DNA of 64,000 nucleotides from Cavia porcellus (taxonomy: Eukaryota; Chordata; Mammalia; Rodentia; Caviidae): NCBI RefSeq assembly GCF_034190915.1, contig NW_026947507.1, forward strand, positions 35,014,001 to 35,078,000. Direction: 5' to 3'. Each line of letters starts with the position of its first letter. Within the stretch, counting starts at the first letter, position 1. Below are positions 35,756 to 47,283 of this stretch, piece after piece. The position numbers and the translations under genes were made by a program. The notes beneath the pieces are model-generated. The model saw only the letters and a program-made list of their open reading frames with translations. It was not told the origin of the DNA and did no database searches.

Positions 35756-36187
35756 CAACCCAGTGTCCAAGCAGGTGGCCAATGGAGAAAAAAGGATGGA
35801 AAGAGTGGAAGGGAAGCCTGACCACCAAACAGTCACCTCCTTCTCTGGAACCAAGAGGCCAGGTGCCTGTCCTCACAACTACATAAAAAACAGATCAAGA
35901 GTCCTGGGAGAGACATCACAGTACAGAAAAGAGACAGGGCCACTTAGGCTGCCTGGAGACCAAGGTTAAGCACTCTCTTCCTCCCCACCCCTCGCTGCTC
36001 TTTTTTTTAGTCCAGGAATAACAGGCTCTGATACTGCTGAGGAAGGTGAAGCAGTGAGAACAGGCAGAGGACTGCACACTCAGCACGGCTGGGACCCTCC
36101 CACCCTCCTGGTGTAAAACCATCTCCACTGAGAGCTGCATCCATGCATCCTCACTGGGACCTGTGAACGAGACACAAGTGCGCGCGT

Positions 36188-36188
<1 letters not shown>

Positions 36189-36232
<44 letters not shown>
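36189..36232. repeat. (CA)n microsatellite just past the GFRA2 poly(A) site
   Basis: About 22 uninterrupted AC units, preceded by GTGCGCGCGTGT. On the GFRA2 strand this is a GT run beginning about 80-100 nt downstream of the predicted cleavage site. Confidence 0.97.
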
Positions 36233-36235
<3 letters not shown>

Positions 36236-36340
36236 CCCCAGGCCCTGTGGGAGCCTCAGGTAGCCCCCAACGGTGGCACTGGGCCCACTGGGCAGAAGGC
36301 ACACAGTAGTGAGGCAGAAGGCATCTTGCTTCCTAGTACG

Positions 36341-36346
36341 TTTATT
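36341..36346 (-). terminator. GFRA2: Poly(A) signal AATAAA for GFRA2
   Basis: The plus strand reads TTTATT, giving AATAAA on the gene strand. A GT-rich segment (CTACTGTGTG, about 36309-36300) lies 30-45 nt downstream and a (GT)n run lies further on. This is the normal arrangement of hexamer, cleavage site and GU-rich downstream element. Cleavage is expected at roughly 36311-36331. Confidence 0.7.
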
Positions 36347-37442
36347 GGAGCCTTGGTTAAGTGAACGTGGATCAGGAGTCCCAGGCCACAGCCCCTCAGC
36401 CCACCTGCAGTGGGGCTCCAGGAGTCCATTTCCATTTTTTTTCCATTATAGACAACATTATTAAAAAAAATAAACTTTACAATAATACATTTTCGCTCAT
36501 CTGTGGGGTATTATTTTGATAGTTTCGTTTCTTAGAAAAAGGAAAGGAGGAGGAGACCACAGGCTATCTGTATACGGACGCAGATGTACACCCATGTTAG
36601 AAAGAAGCCTCGCTATGTACAGACAGGGGATGTGTGTCCAGGAAGTGAGGAAAGAGAAGGTGGAAATGTGGAGAGGGAAGAGGAGAGGCCTGAGCTCAAG
36701 AGACCAGACAGTGCTGTGACCCTCGTCCTGCCACGGTCTCTTCTGCCCCTCTCTGTGGTCCTTCTCCCAAGGGGAGCCCCACTAAATGGACCCAAAATAA
36801 AACCAAGAAAGCCAGTAAAGCATCATATCTCTCTGACTTAAATTCCTGACATTAGGGAGGAAGATGCAGCCCAGAGCTTGTCTCCCAGGCTACCCCAACC
36901 CTGCCCCGAGCCAGCCCTACCTGCCCCCCTCGGACTCTAATCAGGGGGACCCAGAGTGGCCATGGGGGCTCCCACACCAGACACAGCCCCACCTAGCCAC
37001 CAGAAGGCAGAAAGGGAGGCCAAATCATCTCCATCTTTGAAGCCAGGAGGAGGGGGCCAACCAGCCCAGCCGAACCCCATGGCTGGTCAGACCCCTGCTT
37101 CTCCACTGACCAGTGCCCACTTCCAGACCCTGCAAGTCCTCAGAGTGGGCAGCTGGAGAGAGCAGCTGCAGGTGTCCTGTCCTCAGCCTGCATCAAGCAC
37201 TGCACAGTCCCCTCCACACCAAGGGTCTCATCTTGGTCCAGAGATAAAAACACCAGAGACAGTAAAGGGCACTTCTAGAGTCTGTGCCTTCCTCGGCCCT
37301 TGGTGGCCCTTGCCAGGGGACCTGTGGGCTGGCTCTCAGGCTGCCCGCCTGCTTGTTTGTTTGGTTTAGAAAAACTTCTCCAGAGCAGAAACCTGGGAGG
37401 AGACAGGTTCAGAGACAAGGTGGGAAAAAAATTTTTTGCAAG

Positions 37443-37496
37443 GTGTGTGTGTGTGTGTCTGTGTGTGTCTGTGTGTGTCTGTGTGTGTCTGGGTGT
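37443..37496. repeat. 10-bp tandem repeat in the GFRA2 3' UTR
   Basis: The plus strand shows about five copies of a decamer GTGTGTGTCT, the last slightly degenerate (GGGTGTCTTT). In the transcript this reads as AGACACACAC repeats, that is, a CA-rich element. It begins about 65 nt after the stop codon. Confidence 0.9.
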
Positions 37497-37560
37497 CTTT
37501 CCATTTTCTCAGGCGGGAGTTCTGCAGCTTGTAGAAATCTCTTGATGCAGTTCCCAGCGC

Positions 37561-37683
37561 TTACAAGGCCAGTTTCAGCATCAGAAGGGGGAGCATGGTG
37601 AAGGCAGCCGTCGGTCGGGCTCTGCTGAGGCCTGAGTTAGGTTTGATCACCTTTTTGCTCCCTGGGATGATATTTGTCGTGAG
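37561..37683 (-). CDS. GFRA2: GFRA2 terminal coding exon 9 with GPI signal
   Basis: The last coding exon follows acceptor ACTCAG (ending at 37684) in phase 0 and encodes 40 residues, LTTNIIPGSKK to MLKLAL, then TAA at 37563-37561. The layout is that of a GPI-attachment signal: a small-residue stretch (NSGLS) as likely cleavage/attachment site, a short basic spacer (RAR), then a hydrophobic tail (AAFTMLPLLMLKLAL). The mature receptor is therefore a lipid-anchored outer-leaflet protein with no cytoplasmic domain. The length equals human exon 9 as I recall it. The tail differs at several positions, as expected for a propeptide that is removed. The exact attachment residue is inferred. Confidence 0.96.
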   Translation of the reverse strand, partial: LTTNIIPGSKKVIKPNSGLSRARPTAAFTMLPLLMLKLAL

Positions 37684-38482
37684 CTGAGTCCACAGCAGAA
37701 GCAGAAACAGAGAGAAAACAACACCAACAACAATAATACTGTCAGCAAGGCTGGAGTCAGGAACCATCCCACCTGTAGCCCCACCTCTCAGGCCATCCAG
37801 AGGAACCTTTCTGGCACCCAGAAGTGGAACTGGGCTTCCACGCGGCTGGGCAGGACAGAAGCACAGGGATAGGTGGCCCCTTCCAGGCTCTGAGCCCTTG
37901 GGTGCAGGAGGTGGGCAGCACATCGGAACTGATAAGGGAAAATATTTAAAGACACCAAAAGAAAGTCTGGGGACCCAGAGGACCTTTCCTAATGTGTAGG
38001 GTGCCTGCCTGAGCTTCTTTCCCTCTTGCAGAACTCTACCCAGGCGCTTCTCACCCAAAGGACCACCATGGATTTGTATGTCACACAGGCTTCTTGGTGG
38101 ATGGACACCTCAACACAATGGCTGGGTCTTTATTCATCTCTGTACTTTGTAAATATCACTGACCCAGCCCTGAGCAGCTCGGAAAGAATAAGGAAAGAGT
38201 GAGAGGGCCTCTGCTCAAAGCAGCCACTCCTTGAGGGAGGCAGTTACTCGGTGGGGGAGGCAGCCACAGATTCTAACTGTGGACCCTTTGTACTGCCCAA
38301 GCCACCCCTGCAGAGTGATGCCTACTCAGGCCCAGGTGGGACCAGAAGCTCAGCTGGCCCTGCCTGCACAACTGGATGCAGGGCCTTGGAGCACAAGGGT
38401 CACCTAGAAAACAGCCCACTCTGGGGCTCTGGGCCGGCCTGTCTCCTGCACCCATCCCCCGCCCCGCTTTTCCCCTACTCAC
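37684..38482 (-). other. GFRA2: GFRA2 intron 8
   Basis: This 799-bp phase 0 intron starts GTGAGT and ends CTCAG on the gene strand. It contains no recognisable repeat and no second coding exon. Open frames read inside it are not conserved protein. Confidence 0.9.
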
Positions 38483-38536
38483 CTCTGTGAAACACATGCT
38501 TAACTCTTTGGAGTCATTGGCCTTTAGCCCCTGCTC
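38483..38536 (-). CDS. GFRA2: GFRA2 coding exon 8, 54-nt micro-sized exon
   Basis: This exon of exactly 18 codons (EQGLKANDSKELSMCFTE) is flanked by acceptor CCCACAG (ending at 38537) and donor GTGAGT (38482-38477). Both ends are phase 0. It encodes part of the membrane-proximal stalk, with one cysteine (SMCF) that may pair with the TTC cysteine at the end of exon 7, and an N-glycosylation sequon written NDS here where human, as I recall, has NNS. Its size and symmetric phase mean it could be skipped without a frameshift. The acceptor has a purine-interrupted tract (TTCTCTCTTTCTCCCACAG). Recognition is secure because the protein matches the family on both sides of the junctions. Confidence 0.96.
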
Positions 38537-41500
38537 CTGTGGGAGAAAGAGAGAAGTAAGGCCAGGTCTCCGGGCTTTTCTGGGCCAGGCCTTGTCCAGC
38601 GACTGAGATAAGGCTTTGGCATTCACTGTTGGCATCATGATAAAGAGTACATAACATGACAAAGGGCACATAATGAAGCAGAGTACTGGCTCCATCCCAC
38701 CCAGCACAAAATGCCCAGCCCCATCTGAAATCCTCAGCAATTAGACTCTGGCTCCTCTGGGCGCCTGAAAACACAGCTCTAGGCCTTACTCCAGTCCACA
38801 ACGTGTTTCAGGAATAGGCCACTTCCATGTCTGTCTACACACTCAGAGCTCCTCAAAGGTGGGGACCAGGTTTCTTTTCCTTGCATGGAGTAGTGTTCGG
38901 CTTATAATAGAAACTCAGTCAATGTTTCACTAGATGCATGCATGAATGAATACATGAATGGATCCACAGATCAGAAATGTCATCTGGGTGCCAGCTCCTG
39001 TTATTTGCCTTTGTTGCTAGAGCTTTATGGAAAAAGATCATAAGCCCACATCTGGACTCAAGGGGAAAGGGAGCTGCGATCGATTAGCAATGTCTGCACT
39101 GGTGCCTGTTAGGTAGATATTGGGTATTTGTGTCAGGCCGTTCCTACCCCAAACAGATGTGCAGCACCTGGGACTTCTTTAGAGAGATGACAAATGGGAA
39201 AGGCAGGTTAGTGTGATGATGGTTCCAGAATTCTCTAGGCTGGCACAAATACAGGGTGTCTGTGCATGAAAAGCAGTCCACCATTAGCATCATCCCAATA
39301 AAAATCCATGGGAACCAGCTGGGGATGCGGAGCTTCTAACCTGGCTTCAAATGGCTTGGTTCCCATGGTACTTGTGGGGAAGTTCTGGCCACCAATAGCA
39401 ATTGGGAAGCCCAAGAAATTATGCCTAAATCATTGCTATTGGCCAGACATATCAATAATACTGTGGCATTAGAGGCAATCAACCACCCAAGACATCTGGT
39501 CAGCTAAACAAGGTCCCAGCTGTCACACGGAGACCCTAGCCAAGAGTAGAGTCATTGCCAATGGTGGAGACTGGACCTGCTGATCAGTACAGCAGGAATG
39601 GGTCCAGACCCTGCCCAGAAGGATCCTGTTCAAGACTACAATACTCTTGTCTCCAAGTGCCAAGTTACATCCCAGCCATCCCACCAACTGTGTCCCCCTG
39701 TACAAGGTCATGCTCCAGCAAGGACTGGATCCTGGGACTACAGTGCCACTCTAACCAGAAGCAGGGATGAGGACATGACATACCACCTCAGAAGCCATCA
39801 TCACCATCTCTCATCTGCCCTCTCCTGCCCCTTCACCAACCCTCATGCAATCCCATCAGTCCTTACCTGTCACATGCACCACTCAGCAGCTACTTACACC
39901 TGACATCACTTCCTGGTGTAACTGGTAACTGTATAACTGCAGCAGTGCTGTGCTACCCCTTTGAGGGGGAGGTCTCTGTGTTCCCATATCCCACGGTGCT
40001 TGCTAAATACGGAGCCCATGTAGAATCACAGGAGGCAGCCCCTTAGGGCTCAAGATGCTATCCCATTTCAACCAAAACGTCTGATTTTATTTGTTTCATG
40101 CAAGGAACTTACACATAATTTAAAAACCAAAAAAAAAAGTGTACTGCTTTTTAAAAAAAAAAATAAAGCTTGACAGAACAATGAGAATAGCTGTCCTCTA
40201 AAATGGGGCCAGCGCAACATTCCATGGGGACGGATGCCAGCTCTCAGGCAAGTCCTAGGCTAGACACTACCAGTTCAGCAGAGTCCAGCAGTGCTACCCC
40301 AAGCTCAGCCCACCCCAAGCACACTCCGCCAGGTGTGCAGAGATAAGATCTGAAGGTCGATGCCCCCTGGAGCACCTGGCTTAGGCCTGTTGCTCCAGAG
40401 TGAGCAGGACCCAACAGATTCCTCCCAACAAGGGAGGGGAGCAAGAGTGCAGGCAGAGCTTACACAGGGAAACAGAGGGGAGACAAAGTCCGCCTGAACC
40501 TAGGGACCTATGGGTCAGAGCTAACCAGCCACAGCACTGGGTGCAGGGTACACCCTGGACTCTGACACTACTCTGAGCCGTCCCTTCAGGTGCTGCCAGA
40601 TTAGTATATGAGGTTTTGTCCACACAGACCCACTACAATGTTCCATTGTCTTACACTGCAGGACCCTAACACTTGGTGTCCACAGGACAGGCCCTTCAGC
40701 TGAGGACACAGAGAAACAGAATGAGCAGCAAAGGGCTTGAGAGGCCAGAGTTCTGGGCCCAAGTCTGGACCTTCTAATGATGCGAGGCAAGTGTACTGAG
40801 CTCAGTTTCCCCATCTATTAATGAGAGACATACCAAGCTACCCTGATGACAGCAGTGCTCCCTACAAAGCTAAGAGTTCACCATTCACTGCGTGAAGCAC
40901 AAAGCACAGCCCAGCCTGCTTTTCCACCCAAGGCACAGCCCAGAAGCAAAGCAGCACAGAGGCCAGGAAGGGGCCAGGAGACGAGCCCCAGGCAGGCGGC
41001 CTCCTGCTCTCTCCCCAGCCTCCCGCGGCCTCTTTCCCAGATGACAGCTTGGGAAGGAAAGGGCTCGAGAAGTCTCCACCCCACTAGATTCCCAGAAAAC
41101 ACAGAGCAGACAGCACAGGCCTCAGTAACCTCACCTGACGGCCAACCTGAAAGGCCTTCACGGTTAGAGTGGCAGGCCAGAAGCGGACTTTTCTGAAAGC
41201 GGCACAGGTGGGGAGGTGTAGACACGGAAATTCTACAGTCTCGTACAAACAGGGGCTCAGACCATTGCCTCCTTCCCTCAGCAACTGGGGAGCCATCTCA
41301 GCCCTGCCCTTGAGAGGTTCATATCTTCCAGAGAAATGGAGCTCACACCTTATAGAGAACTAAGCCTCCACACAATCTTCTGCAGGCCAGTGAAATGCCA
41401 GGGCAGAAAGGAGGCCTTGAGCTGTTGCTGTCCTCTGGGGCCAGACTCTCCCTGACTCTGGTGCCCGTGGCTTACTCCAAGTCCTGCCCAGCCTCCGCTC

Positions 41501-44500
41501 TGAGACTCTCTGCCCCTTGGGGCAGGCTCGGGGCTGTGAGTGATGGTGCCCCACGGGGGCCAGGCTGCTAGGACAGGACACAAGGCCTCCCACAATAATC
41601 CCTGTAACTCAGCAGCAGGCAGAGGGACCATGTGGGAGAGCTGGCCCTACATCGGGCTGTGCCAAGTGGCCAGTGCAGGGGCATAGACAGGAGGGAGGAC
41701 AGCAGCAAGGAGAGTTTGTTCTTCTAGAACTTTCTCCCACAGATGCCCCTTGCTCAGGAAGCTGGAAGTTACTGTCTTCCTCTTCTTTGCTGCCAACCTC
41801 TGTCCCTGCACTGCACCCCCTAAGGCCAGGCTGGTGGTCCCAGAGCCTTGCTGGCCAGACATAGGTGCCAGTGACTAAATGCAAAGCTGTCCAGCTACAC
41901 CTTCAGCTGCCTGGCTCTCCCCATGTCCCCTGCTTCTGCTCCTGGGCCCAACCTCAATTCCTAGTACCCTTGGCCTCCTGTACCCACCGCAGCCCCTCAC
42001 CAGGCCCAGCCCTCCTATACATCCCCAGCCCTGCCACTCTCCCCTCTTCCTCCTCCTCCATGCCTGCCCACATCCTGTCTCTCACCTGCAAATAGAGAAA
42101 AGGTCTCCTACAATGTCCTGCTGACTCCAATCTCTCTCCCCTACCAACAAATCTCCACCTCTGTCCAGTTAACCCTTGGCAGCCACAGCTCTCACCAGTC
42201 CAAACGCCCCCTTGTCCCGCACCTCCTGCGTCTCGCTGCTCAGCACTCCAGCCCACACATCACATGTGCACCCCACCGCTTTCCCATACAAGCTCTGTGT
42301 GTCCCTCCCAAACCAATAGTCTGCATTGCCTCCTGGTCTTCTATAAAACTCCAGAGGCCACTATTTCAGGACATACAGTCTCTGCCACAAGTACCATACC
42401 CTGCTCTCCCTGCAGCACAGAAGATCCGCCAACAAAAGCCATGGCTGTGCTCCGGTGATGCTCACGCTATGAACAGGCAGGGAGCCCCCGCAGAACACAC
42501 TCTCCATATGCTGTGCAGACTCCAGGCATCACTACCACCTGCCCTCTGCCTGGGAGGCCCTCACACACTCCAACCCAACTCCATTCTCCAGTCGACCGAC
42601 CCAATCCCTTCAGGCTTGGAAGAAGGTTGCCCTTGTTCTGAGTCTTTGGTTTCCACCACTGTCAGCTGAAAAAGCGTCCTTCCCTCCCAGGACCTCATCT
42701 CAGCAGTCCTCTTGGTGTGACAGTCTTCTCCCTTCAAAGCCTCCTGTCTTCCCTAGCGGTGTTAGGACCAGGGTACCCATACCCTGGTCACTAAGCTTGT
42801 CAGCCACAGTACTCAAGACAGGCGACATGCAGTAAGACTACACCAATTAATGAACACAGGCACTGACTGGGCCACCTGATGTCACACTCTGGCCTGTGTG
42901 CTGAGCACAGCCCCCACCCCCACAGCAGAGAAGATGAGGAAGGAGACAGAGGTGGCTGCTGGCTGCTAAAGTTGCTTCAGGCATGAAGTAAAAGACCGTT
43001 TGGTAACCCCTCCAAACTCGTCTCTAGTCCCGAGATGCGACTGGTAGTGAGCAGAAGAGGTGAAAGTGGCTGGCGGAGACAAAGATGAGGGTCACTAGTA
43101 CTCTTCAGCCCGAGGAAAGGTGAGCATCCCACTGATCTGGGGGGACCCTGCAGACTGGTGTTCTGAGCCCAGAGCAACCCAAGCGGGTGTCAGGAATGGG
43201 GAACGGGCCATGGGCAGGCAAATCCCTGATCATCACTGGCCTTCCTTCATCCCCACCGTAGGCCGTGATCCGGGTGTCACTGCCAGACCAAAAGCCTCCT
43301 GACCAATATTCCCACATCTTCAAACCAAAACCATCTTCACGCTGCCCTTTCCCCATCCTCTGCATCCCCAGGGCATCCAGGAGGGGCCCAGAACTGGACA
43401 CAGCTGCTAAGAAGACACCCAGCGCTGCCTGAGGAGACAGCACCAAGTTCCAACAAACCACACAAGCCGGGAACCACAGTTCTCCTCTAACCCCCACAGT
43501 GCACCTGCTCTGTGCCAGGCCTGTGTACTTGACTCTGCGAGGTGATGCAGAAGGGGGACATTCCACCCAGGCTTCCAGGGCGGCAAGAGAGCCCAGATGA
43601 TGATGGGACAAAGTAGGAGCCCAAAGCAGGCAGACCGCAGTTTGGCATGGACAGAATTAAGAAAGACAACCCCAGGGGGGAAATGTGAGGAGGACTCACT
43701 GGGCAGAGGGGCAGAGAGGAGAAGCAGAAGCCTGTGGCTCAAAGCAGCCAGTCTGTGCCCAGGCCAGTGTCTTGCCCACACCCTGCAGGGCCATTTTTGG
43801 GGGGTGCCTCCCCTCCCCAGGCTCCAGAAGCAAAAGCTTTTGGTGAGTGTCCAAGATGGGCACTGCATCCCCAGCCTCCCAGATCCGCCACTCCTGAGGC
43901 CAGTGCAACACAGGAAAGAGTGAGTGTTGACACCAGATACAAACATGAGCAAGCTGCACAGAAGCCCAGGAGAACACCCCAGACCCTACCAGCCCTCTCT
44001 AAGTCCCAGAGACCCCAGACAGAGATACAGCCAAGAGGAGCAATCCCGACAGCTGGATCCAAGACTGCATCAGATGCCAGTCAAAGGGCCAGCTCAGGGC
44101 CACAGTAGCTCTTCCACAGTGCCTCAGATGCCCATGCCAACATCCCTGCCCAGAAAGCCCCAGTGGGGATGAGAGCTCTTCCATCCCACATCCACCCATC
44201 ACAGTAAAGTCCTTTGAGGGGGACAGATTTGAGAAGACAGCACAAGGTAGCCAAGGGCCCACTTCCAGGACCTGCCCAGCTTTCACCCAGCTGTAGAACC
44301 ATGGGCAAGCTACTGGCCATGCTGGGCCACCTCTTCCATGGGTTTAGGATGGGAATCTTGATGAATCCTTCCAGTCCTAACCTTAGAGGAGTCCCCCCTG
44401 GCTGTCCTCTCTAAGGGAACCAAGGAAAGAGGAAGCAGAGGTACAAAAAACAATCTTGCCACTCTCCCAGCCATATCTGGGGTACATGGTTCCCTTCAAC

Positions 44501-45014
44501 CCAGGCCACAGCTCCCTGTCACTGCTTTAAGAACCTTTCCTATAGCCAAGGGTTCCCGTAGCTCCCAAGGGCTCCATCAGGGCTACCAATCAGAGACATT
44601 CCAAGCTAGCAGAGCGGATAGACAGAAGAGGGGGTGCAGGCTGGGGTGAACCACCTGCCATGGGAGCACAGGTGCTCATTAAAAGACTGCCATTAAAACA
44701 GAATCCAGGCCCTTTCCCTGGCACTTCTGAGAAGGCACAGGGAAGTAATGGTGGCCGGGGTCTCTTTTGAGAGTCTGATCCTCTTTCTTTCTTCTTTGGC
44801 TGTCCACCCCCACCCCATGGACCTTGGCCAGAGGGATTTGTCCAGGCAGCCTCCCCATTCCACAGACACTATAACACCTAACATTTAGGCAGTGTCCTTC
44901 AGTTTATGAAGAATTTCCATAACATCATCTCCCACACAGGGCATTTATCCACCGTCTCTCCAGGGATCAAACCAAGTCTAAGACAAGGCCCAAGACCAGA
45001 GCCTGCAGAAAGCC

Positions 45015-45385
45015 GATGTTATGGCTTCTGTTTGGATATCCCCCTATCTAAGCCTCATGCAATCATGGAGGTGGCTGAGTCTAGCACTTGTGATTGGTTC
45101 ATTGGCTCACGCTGGGATTGGTGGTGTGAGTGCTGCATTTGCCTAGGGGTGGGTAGACGGCATACAATATAAGGGAGGGAAGGAGGCACTTTTCCTTTTG
45201 CCCTTTTCACTCTTGTCACTTGCAGCCATCAGGACAGTTGCCCCTTAGCTGCACCACCCTGCTTGGAGCCAGCCGAGTATGGACTGAAACCTCTAAAATA
45301 CTATGAGCTAAAAAACCTTTCCTTCCTTCATTTTGGGTGTCGTATTTTTGTCCCAGCAATGATAGAAAAGTCCCATACAGCTGGG
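45015..45385 (+). mobile_element. LTR-like element (MaLR/ERV-L style) in GFRA2 intron 7
   Basis: The best-preserved of the LTR-like copies. Landmarks are GTTATGGCTTCTGTTTGGAT at the 5' end, a TATA-like CATACAATATAAGGGAGGGA, a CT-rich transcribed leader, and TATGGACTGAAACCTCTAAA, CTATGAGCTAAAAAACC and TTTGTCCCAGCAATGATAGA at the 3' end. It is a solo LTR, as no internal gene is present. It is antisense to GFRA2, the usual orientation tolerated in introns. Confidence 0.65.
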
Positions 45386-46559
45386 CTGTGAGGAGGACAC
45401 CAAGTGATATTGCTTTAGCAACTTGCTAGAGACATAAAAAAAAAAAAAACAGGACTTGTAGTCAACAAACATTGAAAAGGTTGGGGTAGGGGCTTTGAAC
45501 TTCTCTGGGGCCACATGGAACCCCAGCAAGAATGTGAGCAAGGTTGGGGGTCCTCCAACAGAGTCAGCATTTCCTCAGGTGCACTGGCCCCAAGGGGCTC
45601 TGGAGTAAGGTTGTCCTGTGGGAGCCTATTAGGGCCAAGATGGATTGGCAGACCATGGTCATCTGACAAATGACAGTCCAGATCACCAAATCCCTAGCTA
45701 TTTTAACATACATTTGACCTGCATGTGGGCTCCCAATAGCAGCCACTGAAGCATGTCAAGCATAACTAGGCAACCCCCAAGGGTGACCCAGACACCTCAA
45801 CTCAAATCAAGAAGGGTGGCCTCTTGGAGGGAGCAGGCCACGTGGGCTCCATGCTGAGCTAGACCTGAGGCCCTCGGAGGCCGGATGTCACCAAGCAGGG
45901 AACCCCACTAGGTTGGGTAAGGGGCATCAGGAAGCCAGCTTCCCCAACCAGGTAGGCACACACACTGTACTGTGACAGGTGCCTGGGAGGGCCCCATTCA
46001 AGTCCACACTGGCAGCATGTACAGATACTGTTGGTCTTAGGAGCTCACCTCCCATTGAGACTGGGGTGTCGCTCTCTCACATCAACCAGGTCTTGTCCTC
46101 TGCAACTCCACATAGGCTAGGCCACTGCTGATGCCCTTGAGACTCCACCAACCTGCTCAGCCCAAAACAGCCCCTTGTGCCCACCTCCCACGGCTTCACT
46201 CCCTCCTTCCTCTGCTTTCCTACATATGCGGCCCTAAATTCTGTGTTCCAGGCATGTGTGTGTGCATGAGTGTGCATATGTGTATGGCCTGCCTAACCAA
46301 TCACTTCAGCAGAAAACCCACGATAGCGCATGGTACGGTGGTAGGAGGGCAGCTCAGTGGAATGAAAGGCTGAGCAGGAGCCCAGGCCACACCTCCACAG
46401 TGCCACATGTCCCCTGTCATGGTACTGACGGATGATTATTTCACTGTCTAACCCTCAAGGAGATCACAGAACCACAACCCACAAACTGCGCTGTCCTCAT
46501 CCGCCAAGATATCCCCAGAATCTCACATAACACCGTGCATGTGACCTGTGGAGCATGAC

Positions 46560-46637
46560 AGGTGGGTGGGTGGGTGGGTAAATAGATGAAAGGAAGGAAG
46601 GAACAAAGGAAGGAAGGAAGGAAGGAAGGAAGGAAGG
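46560..46637. repeat. (GGTG)n/(GGAA)n simple repeat
   Basis: GGTGGGTGGGTGGGTGGGTA is followed by AGGAAGGAAGGAAGG units to about 46637. Confidence 0.95.
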
Positions 46638-46659
46638 ACAAACAAAGGGATATCAGAGG

Positions 46660-46930
46660 CTTTGGAGTCCAATGCAGACTTGAAATGGTGTTCCACCACC
46701 AATCAGCTATGTGATCTTAGATACGTGGTCTAACCTCTCTAAAAACACAAATGTCAATATTTCATTGTGTAGGACTCCAGTAAGACAGGAAGAGAACTGG
46801 TCAGCACACTCCCTGGCAATTAGCAGACACCTGGTAAAGGGGAACTATTATACCACTCCTGTACTCCTGTGGTGTGGTGTCGAGTACAATACCTGTAACA
46901 GGTGTTTCATACTTGCAAGATGAATTCTTA
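46660..46930 (+). mobile_element. MIR SINE remnant
   Basis: GGCTTTGGAGTCCAATGCAG, CCACCAATCAGCTATGTGAT and GTCTAACCTCTCT are the MIR core; CACACTCCCTGGCAATTAGC resembles its 3' end. Confidence 0.7.
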
Positions 46931-47110
46931 AATGACTAAATGGACAAAGAACAACCTCACCAGCTCCCCTCTGCCTCTTGGGTCTCTGACCTAACAGAGG
47001 ACTCTCAGTGTTCTCCCTGGTCCACTGTACAGATCTCATATGGCTCCTAACACCACAATGCTTCCCCAAGCCCTCAGCCCACTCGACTCCCATGGCTGCA
47101 GAACCCTCAC

Positions 47111-47283
47111 CTGGACAGATGTGCAAGTGGTGATGACGCTGGTCCCCAGGCTGGTGCTGTCACTGAGGTCATCTGGCAAAGAAGGAGTCTTATCCACCCG
47201 AGGGGCCTGGGTGGCCTGGAATGAGGGGCTCTTGGGGGACACGTTCACATCTGTGCCATTGCCAAAGGCCTGGATGGCGTTTC
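47111..47283 (-). CDS. GFRA2: GFRA2 coding exon 7 (partial CDS)
   Basis: This 173-nt exon has acceptor CAG (47286-47284) after a short pyrimidine tract and donor GTGAGG (47110-47105). Two bases finish the Arg codon, then 57 codons run from NAIQAFGNGTDVNV to TTCTSVQ, ending in phase 0. It encodes the linker after domain 3: an NGT N-glycosylation sequon, then a Ser/Thr/Pro-rich, probably extended stalk that lifts the receptor off the membrane, then a late cysteine. Differences from the human sequence I recall are few (Ser for Gly in SPKGPS, Asp for Glu in RVEKTP). It sits 2.1 kb downstream of exon 6 and 8.6 kb upstream of exon 8. Confidence 0.96.

Larger units (their letters stand above)
36322..37560 (-). 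other. GFRA2: GFRA2 3' untranslated region
   Basis: About 1.24 kb follows the stop codon and ends near an AATAAA hexamer. Inside it the RNA strand carries a CA-rich decanucleotide repeat (37496-37443), a G/C-rich middle, and an AU-rich patch near 36540-36440 just upstream of the end. No other AATAAA is seen on the minus strand between the stop and this site, so one main poly(A) site is the simplest reading. The cleavage position is inferred, not seen in a transcript. Confidence 0.75.
38537..47110 (-). other. GFRA2: GFRA2 intron 7
   Basis: This 8.57-kb phase 0 intron starts GTGAGG and ends CCCACAG on the gene strand. It holds MIR/L2 remnants (about 38830-38960, 40730-40840, 42270-42680, 44285-44400, 46660-46930), an LTR-like element (45015-45385) and a GGTG/GGAA simple repeat (46560-46637). 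The rest is GC-moderate unique sequence in which I see no gene. Confidence 0.85.

Noticed and set aside
43407..43952. 181-codon minus-strand frame inside GFRA2 intron 7
   Set aside because: Same strand as GFRA2, but it matches no GFRA2 exon, overlaps frames on the other strand and shows no conserved pattern.
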